Assembly (NCBI RefSeq): GCF_004193175.1
Contig: NZ_SAUH01000001.1
Location: 1,281,501 to 1,345,500, forward strand
From: Streptomyces sp. RFCAC02
GTDB lineage: Bacteria; Actinomycetota; Actinomycetes; Streptomycetales; Streptomycetaceae
DNA: 64,000 bases
Reading direction: 5' to 3'
This document shows, in pieces, positions 58,601 through 64,000 of the stretch. Numbering within the stretch: the stretch's first letter is position 1; each line of letters begins with the position of its first letter. Position numbers and translations under genes: made by a program. Under the pieces are notes generated by a model, which searched no databases, was not told where the DNA came from, and was given only the letters and a program-made list of their open reading frames with translations.

Positions 58601-61600
58601 TCGCGCTGTACGGGGAGTGCGTGGCGGAGGCGGGACGGATCTGGGGTCCCGACCACCCCGAGACCCTGGACCAGCGCAACGCCCTCGGATACGCCCGCCA
58701 GCTCGCCGGACGGCACGCCGCCGCCGTGGCCGACATGGAGGCCGTCGCCGCCGACCGCGCCCGCGTCCAGGGGCCGGACCACCCCGACACCCTCGCCGCC
58801 ACGTCGAACCTCGCCTACGCCTGCCGCGACGCCGGCGACCACGACCGTGCCATCGGCCTCTACGAGCAGGCCGTCGCCGACTCCGCCCGCGTCCTCGGCC
58901 CCGACCACCCCGACACGCTCGCCCGCCGCGCCAACCTCGCCTACACCCACCGCGCCGCCCGGCACACCGACACGGCCGTCCGGCTCTACCGCGAGCTGCT
59001 GGCGGACCGGGAACGGCTCCTCGGCCGCGACCACCCCCTGACCCTCGACTGCCGGGAGACGCTCGCCGTCGCCCTGCTCGACGCCAGGGACCACGCCACG
59101 GCCCTGCGGGAGTTCGAGGCGCTGGCCGACGACCGCGTCCGCGTGCAGGGGCCGGACCATCCCGACACGATGATCACCCGCTCCAACGTCGCCTGGACCT
59201 GCCACCTCCTGCAGGACCACGGCCGTGCGATCGCCCTCTACGAGGACCTGGTCGCCGACCGCGTGCGCGTCGAGGGGGCCACCCACACGGGCACCCTCGC
59301 CACGCGCAGGTACCTCGCCCAGATCGTGCAGAACTCGGGCGACCACCGGCGGGCCGTCCCCCTGTACGAGGCGGTGCTGTCCGACACGGAGCGGGTCCAC
59401 GGCCCCGACCACGCCGAGACCCTGGTCGCCCGCAACGCCCTGGGGTTCGCCCGCCAGCTCGCCGGTGACCACGCGGCCGCCGTCCGCGACATGGAGGCCA
59501 TCGCCGCCGACCGCGCCCGCATCCAGGGACCCGACCACCCCGACACGCTCATGGCCCGCGCCAACCTCGCCTTCGCGTGCGGCGACGCCGGCGAGTTCGA
59601 CCGCGCCGTCGACCTCTACGAGCGGGCCGTCGCCGACTCCGCCCGCGTCCTCGGACCGGACCACCCCGACACCCTCATCCGCCGCGCCGATCTCGCCATC
59701 TCCTTCCGCTCGGCCGGCCGGTTCCGGCGTGCGGTGGTCCTGTTGGAGGAGCTGCTCGCGGACACGGAGCGGCTCTGCGGCCCGGACCACGCCGACACGT
59801 TCACCCGCCGCAACGAGCTCGGCTACGCCCGCCAGCTCGCCGGGGACCGCACCGCGGCCGTCCGCGACATGGAGTCGATCGCCGCCGACCGCGCCCGCGT
59901 CCAGGGACCCGACCACCCCGACACCCTCATGGCCCGCGCCAACCTCGCGCTGGCCTGCCTCGACGCCGGCGACCACGACCGCGCCATCGACCTCTACGAG
60001 CGGGCCGTCGCCGATTTCGCCCGCGTCCTCGGCCCCGACCACCGCAGCACGCTCGCCACCCGCGTCAGCCACGCCACCGCCTGCCACACCGCCGCCCGGT
60101 ACTCCGAGGCACTGACCCTGTTCGAAGAGCTGCTCGCGGACAGCACGCGGTTGCTCGGCCCCGACCACCTCCAGACGCTGGCCCGGCGCAACGACCTCGG
60201 TTACACGCGCCAGCTCGCCGGGGACCGCGGCGCCGCCGTCCGCGACATGGAGGCCATCGCCGCCGACCGCGCCCGCGTCCAGGGACCCGACCACCCCGAC
60301 ACCCTCATGGCCCGCGCCAACCTCGCGCTGGCCTGCCTCGACGCGGGCGACCACGACCGCGCCATCACCCTGTACGAGCAGGCCGTCAGCGACTCGGCCC
60401 GCGTCCTCGGCCCCGACCACCCCGGCACGCTCGCCACCCGCGTGAGCCACGCCACCGCCTGCCGCACCGCCGGGCAGTACCCCGAGGCGCTGACCCTGTT
60501 CGAGGCACTCGTCGCGGACACGGAGCGGCTCCGCGGCCCGGACGACACCGAGACGTTCACCCGCCGCAACGACCTCGGCTACACGCGCCAGCTCGCCGGG
60601 GACCGCGGCGCCGCCGTCCGCGACATGGAGGCCATCGCCGCCGACCGCGCCCGCGTCCAGGGACCCGACCACCCCGACACCGTCACCGCCCGCGCCAACC
60701 TCGCGCTGGCCTGCCGCGACGCCGGCGACCACGACCGCGCCATCACCCTCTACGAGCAGGTCGTCACCGACTCGGCCCGCGTCCTCGGCCCCGACCACCC
60801 CGACACCCTGCTGTGCCGGGACAACCTCGCCCAGGCCCACCGCATGGCCCGGCACCACGCCCGGGCACTCCGGCTCTACGCCGACCTGCTGGCGGACCGG
60901 GAGCGTGTCCAAGGCCCCGCGCACGACGCCACCCTCCGCCTGCGGGACGTGCTCGCCGGGGTACGGCTCGACCTCCAGGACTTCGCCACGGCCCTGCCGG
61001 AGTTCGAGGCGCTGGTCGCCGACCGCACCCGCGTCCAGGGCCCCGACCACCCCGACACCCTGGTCAGCCGCTCGAACGTCGCCTGGACGTGCCACCTCAT
61101 GGAGGACCACGACCGCGCGATCGCCCTCTACGAGGACCTCGTCGCCGACCGCCTGCGGAACGACGGCCCCGACCACGGCGCCACCCTCGCCGCCCGCAGG
61201 GAACTGGCCACCGCCGTACGGGGCCGGGGCGACCACCGGCGGGCGATCGCCCTCTACGAGGACCTGCTGCCCGACACGGCGCGGATCCACGGTCCCGACC
61301 ACCCCGAGACCCTGGAACAGCGCAACGGCCTGGCTTACGCCCGCCAGCTCGCCGGTGACCACACCGCGGCCGTCCGCGACATGGAGGCCATCGCCGCCAC
61401 CCGCGCCCGTGTCCAGGGACCCGACCACCCCGACACCGTCACCGCCCGGGCCAACCTCGCCTACGCCTGCCGCGACGCCGGCGACCACGACCGCGCCATC
61501 ACCCTCTACGAGCAGGTCGTCACCGACTCCGCCCGCGTCCTCGGCCCCGACCACCCCGACACCCTCGCCCGCCGCTCCAACCTCGCCATCGCGTGCTCCG

Positions 61601-63027
61601 AGGCCGGCTTCTTCGACCGCGCGACGGCCCTCCACACCGAACTGGCCGCGGACCGGGCGCGGCTCCTCGGCGACGACCACCCCGACACGCTCGACCAGCG
61701 CGAGTGGATCGGCGTCACCCACCGGGAGGCGGGCGGGTTCGAGCGGGCCGCCGAGGTGCTGACGGCCGTCCTCGCGGACCACGAACGGCACCGCGGCCCG
61801 GACCACGCGGCCACGCTGTTCTGCCGGTTCGCCATCGCGTTCACCCATGAACAGGCCGGGCGGTACGCCGCGGCCATCGCCGAATTCGAGGCGCTGGCCG
61901 CCGACCGCACCCGGATCTTCGGCCCCGACCGTCCCGACACCCTCGACGCGTACACGGACCTCGCCAGGGCGTACCGCGCCTCGGGGGACCACACGCAGGC
62001 CGCCCAGCTCCACTGCGCCGTGGCCGGCGACCTGGCGCGCGTCCTCGGCCCCGGCCACCGCGCCACCCTGCGCGCCCGCGGCGCGCACGCCCTCTCCCTC
62101 GCGGCCCGCTCCCCCGAGCGCGCCGTCGCCCTGAGCGAGGCCCTGGTCGCCGACGCCACCGCGGCCTTCGGCGCGGACCACGAGGACACCCTCGCCGCAC
62201 GGGAACGCCTCGCCGTCGTCCGCCTGGAGGCGGGGGACGCCCCGCGCGCCGTCGCGCTGCTCGAAGCAGTCATCGCCGACCGCGCCCGTACGACGTCGCT
62301 GGGGCTGCCCGGCACCCCGGAGGGCCTGGCCGCCGCGCACCGGCTGGGCGGGCAGGCCCGCACGACCGTCATCGCCTGCAACCGCCACGTGCTCGACCAC
62401 TGGACCCCGACCGGCGTCGACGCGCTGGTCCGCGCGTACACCGAGGCCGGCGACCCGGCGCGGGCCGAGGACCTGGCCGAGGCGGTGGCCGCGGGGCGCG
62501 CCGAGGTGCTCGGGGACCACCACCCCGGCACCCTCGCGAGCCAGACGGGGGCCGTCCTCGCCCGCGCGGCGGCCGGCGACCCGCGGGGAGCGGCGGCGGC
62601 CGGCGCCCGGTTCGCCGCCGACTGGGCGCGCGTCCTCGGCCCCGGCCACCCGCAGGTCCGCACCCTGCGGGAGCGGCTCGCCGGACTGCGGCCCGCCTGG
62701 GCCGTCCGGATCACGCTGCTGGCCGACGAGGTGCGCGTCGGGGAGTCAGCGACCCTCGAAGTCCGCCTGGAGCGCACCGGACCCGGCGGCGGGGCGGACG
62801 CGCCCGCGCTGCCGCTGCTCCTCCTCATCGCCGCGTCCCGCTCGGCCGCGACCGTCGCGCCCCCGGTGGCCGAGCACACCACCGGCGGCGACCCGGCCGT
62901 CTTCGTGTTCACCGCCTCGGAACCGGGCGCGCACCGGCTGCGTTTCACGGTGTACGACCGCGAGGTCGGCGTCGTGCTCCAGGATCTCGAAACCACCCTC
63001 GACGTGACCGGCACCGGAAGGGAGTAG
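55661..63027 (+). CDS. Giant STAND protein: NB-ARC NTPase with about forty KLC-type TPR units (frameshifted as read)
   Basis: If the missing C in the run 55849-55853 is restored, the product is about 2,455 residues. Residues 1-65 are a Gly/His-rich start (VITAERLHRQ, SVHAAADSGGNPHSEQ) ending ARIP; the frame then continues PPPGLDNLPQSAADVFVGRGGDLESI. The NB-ARC P-loop GLGGVGKTT is at about residue 108, and Walker B is LLVFDNAED. From about residue 460 come tandem 42-residue TPR_10/KLC units (GPDHPDTL...ACRDAGDHDRAI). The last 110 residues form a beta-sandwich-like domain (AVRITLLADEVRVGESATLEVRL). STAND proteins act as ligand-gated switches. The CHAT gene begins 4 nt later. Confidence 0.85.
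57150..62650 (+). repeat. Tandem 126-bp (42-residue) TPR-coding repeats with 378-bp higher-order period
   Basis: The coding sequence repeats every 126 bp. Six copies of a unit starting GACATGGAG occur at 58732, 59488, 59866, 60244, 60622 and 61378, spaced exactly 756, 378, 378, 378 and 756 bp, i.e. multiples of three units. Adjacent 378-bp blocks are almost identical. Confidence 0.85.
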
Positions 63028-63031
63028 CGGC

Positions 63032-64000
63032 ATGGCCAGGGACCTCGCGGTGGACGTCCGCCACAACCCGTCGCTCGACTTCACCTCGCTGCCGCCGCGC
63101 GACCGCGCCCCGGACGGCCGGGTCCGCGTGAAGGAGCCCCTCGACCTGGTGGTGACGCTGCGCACCCACCCGCCGGACACGCTCCACATCTCCGCGTTCC
63201 AGCCCGGTGCCCGCACCCCGAAGAACGGGACGCACCACGCGTACCTGACCGTCCCGATCGCGGCGGTCCTCGACCGGGCCGCCCGCCTGCGCGCCCTCTG
63301 GTACGAGAAGCTGGTCGGCTTCGAGCTGCGGGACGAGGAGGGCATGCCGCTCGGCCGCCCGTTCGACGACGCGGTGGACGCCTCCGGGCACGCCGCGCGG
63401 GTCCGCCGGATCGTGGACGACCTGGCCGACGAGGGCGTCTGGTTCCTGGAGACCCTGCTGGAGGGCGGGGAGCGGGACATCAGCGGGTTCCGGCGATTCC
63501 TCCTCGACACGCTGGCCGGCGCCGAGGGGCTGCGGATCACGTTCGACTCGGACCTGCACCTGCCCTGGCCGATGCTGGCGGTCGAGGTGCCGGGCGCCGA
63601 CCCCGTCCACGGGTTCCTCGGCCACCGGCACCAGATCGAGCAGACCGGCGCTTCGGCGTACCCGGCCGTCGAGACGGAGGCCGCCCGCCACCCGATGCCC
63701 GTCACCAGCCTGAACACCGACTCGACCCTCGACCTGATCGGCCGCGCGCCCGACGTCCGCAAGCTGCTGGAGGAGCGGTCCCGCCTCACCGTGCGCACGG
63801 AGTCGGAGCGGCTCATCGAGGCGTTCTCCGCCGCCGTCCTCGACGACGACGTCATGTACTTCTGGTGCCACGGCACGTTCGTCGGGGAGCAGCGGTCGGC
63901 CCCGCGCCTGGCGGTCAGCCTCTCCGACGACCTGGCCATCGACGCCGACCTGGTGCTGCGCGTGCGCCGCCGCCACCACGGGTCGAACGGCGCGCTGTTC
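63032..64000 (+). CDS. CHAT-domain (caspase-like) protein, truncated by the window end
   Basis: At least 323 residues, open to the window edge. ATG 63032 has AAGGGAG 8 nt upstream and lies 4 nt past the giant STAND gene, so they are one operon. The N-terminal half (VDVRHNPSLDFTSLPPRDRAP... DTLHISAFQP) has no named domain. DLHLPWPMLAVEVPG resembles the 'LPWELL' segment of CHAT domains. VMYFWCHGTFVG (His280) is the CHAT catalytic His-Gly motif. The catalytic Cys block, expected some 50-60 residues later, is cut off. CHAT proteins are separase/caspase-like proteases; known ones work with TPR partners. I infer it is the effector of the STAND sensor. Confidence 0.8.
   Translation, partial: MARDLAVDVRHNPSLDFTSLPPRDRAPDGRVRVKEPLDLVVTLRTHPPDTLHISAFQPGARTPKNGTHHAYLTVPIAAVLDRAARLRALWYEKLVGFELRDEEGMPLGRPFDDAVDASGHAARVRRIVDDLADEGVWFLETLLEGGERDISGFRRFLLDTLAGAEGLRITFDSDLHLPWPMLAVEVPGADPVHGFLGHRHQIEQTGASAYPAVETEAARHPMPVTSLNTDSTLDLIGRAPDVRKLLEERSRLTVRTESERLIEAFSAAVLDDDVMYFWCHGTFVGEQRSAPRLAVSLSDDLAIDADLVLRVRRRHHGSNGALF

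Noticed and set aside
55687..62649. A very long open frame on the minus strand opposite the giant TPR gene
   Set aside because: High-GC repeats with biased third positions keep the antisense frame open; its predicted protein is low-complexity and has no ribosome site or motif.
57150..62650. Regular 126-bp repeat resembling a CRISPR or satellite array
   Set aside because: It is coding, each unit is a TPR with conserved residues, and there are no unique spacers.
1..64000. Search for tRNA, rRNA or riboswitch sequences
   Set aside because: No T-arm consensus or cloverleaf was seen; the sequence GATTCGAAACAGC near 29550 lacks acceptor pairing. Nothing supportable.

Overview
The window is chromosomal DNA from a high-GC actinomycete, almost certainly a Streptomyces or close relative. 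The evidence is the very strong G/C third-position bias, GTG and TTG starts beside GGAGG-type ribosome sites, many leaderless starts placed 6-7 nt after a TAnnnT-like -10 box, an IdeR/DmdR-type iron box, and families typical of this group (F420-dependent NADP reductase, DUF5709-like, ABATE/CGNR regulator, Prim-Pol-like protein, FecCD permeases, actinobacterial P450). I count 54 protein genes, the last cut by the window edge. I found no rRNA, tRNA or CRISPR array.

Layout. 0-4.6 kb: housekeeping genes (membrane EEP-family phosphatase/nuclease, panB, a small membrane protein, F420:NADP oxidoreductase, methionine aminopeptidase). 4.7-9.7 kb: a maltose-type sugar ABC importer (binding lipoprotein and two permeases, no ATPase) followed by a GH13 glucosidase. 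9.7-12.9 kb: an aldo/keto reductase under a MerR-type promoter, then a threonine/serine dehydratase divergent from a LysR regulator. 13.0-20.9 kb and 26.6-38.2 kb: two halves of an extracellular-polysaccharide locus. They hold a priming sugar transferase, GDP-fucose enzymes (gmd, fcl), a large secreted beta-propeller/LamG protein, glycosyltransferases, a Wzy-like protein, a flippase, a Wzz/BY-kinase-like protein, and a cytidylyltransferase with a CDP-alcohol phosphotransferase. Between the halves lie an acyltransferase, an epoxide hydrolase, an ABATE/CGNR regulator broken by a frameshift, a TetR/O-acetyltransferase operon and a membrane protein. A 164-bp MITE-like element sits at about 30.8 kb.

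38.3-45.6 kb is mixed (lipoprotein, Prim-Pol-like protein, Bcr/CflA efflux pump, YihY/BrkB, DoxX, and a MurG homologue standing alone). 45.7-50.4 kb is an iron-siderophore uptake locus arranged divergently around one iron box. 50.4-55.4 kb holds MarR + DHA2 efflux pump, TetR + SDR sharing a palindromic operator, and a cytochrome P450.

The most unusual part is the right edge (55.6-64.0 kb). A giant STAND protein of about 2,455 residues (NB-ARC NTPase plus roughly forty kinesin-light-chain-type TPR units) is followed 4 nt later by a CHAT-domain (caspase-like) protein that runs out of the window. I infer a sensor-switch plus protease pair, possibly for defence or cell death. The giant gene and the CGNR gene each carry an apparent single-base loss in a run of C, which argues for residual sequencing errors.
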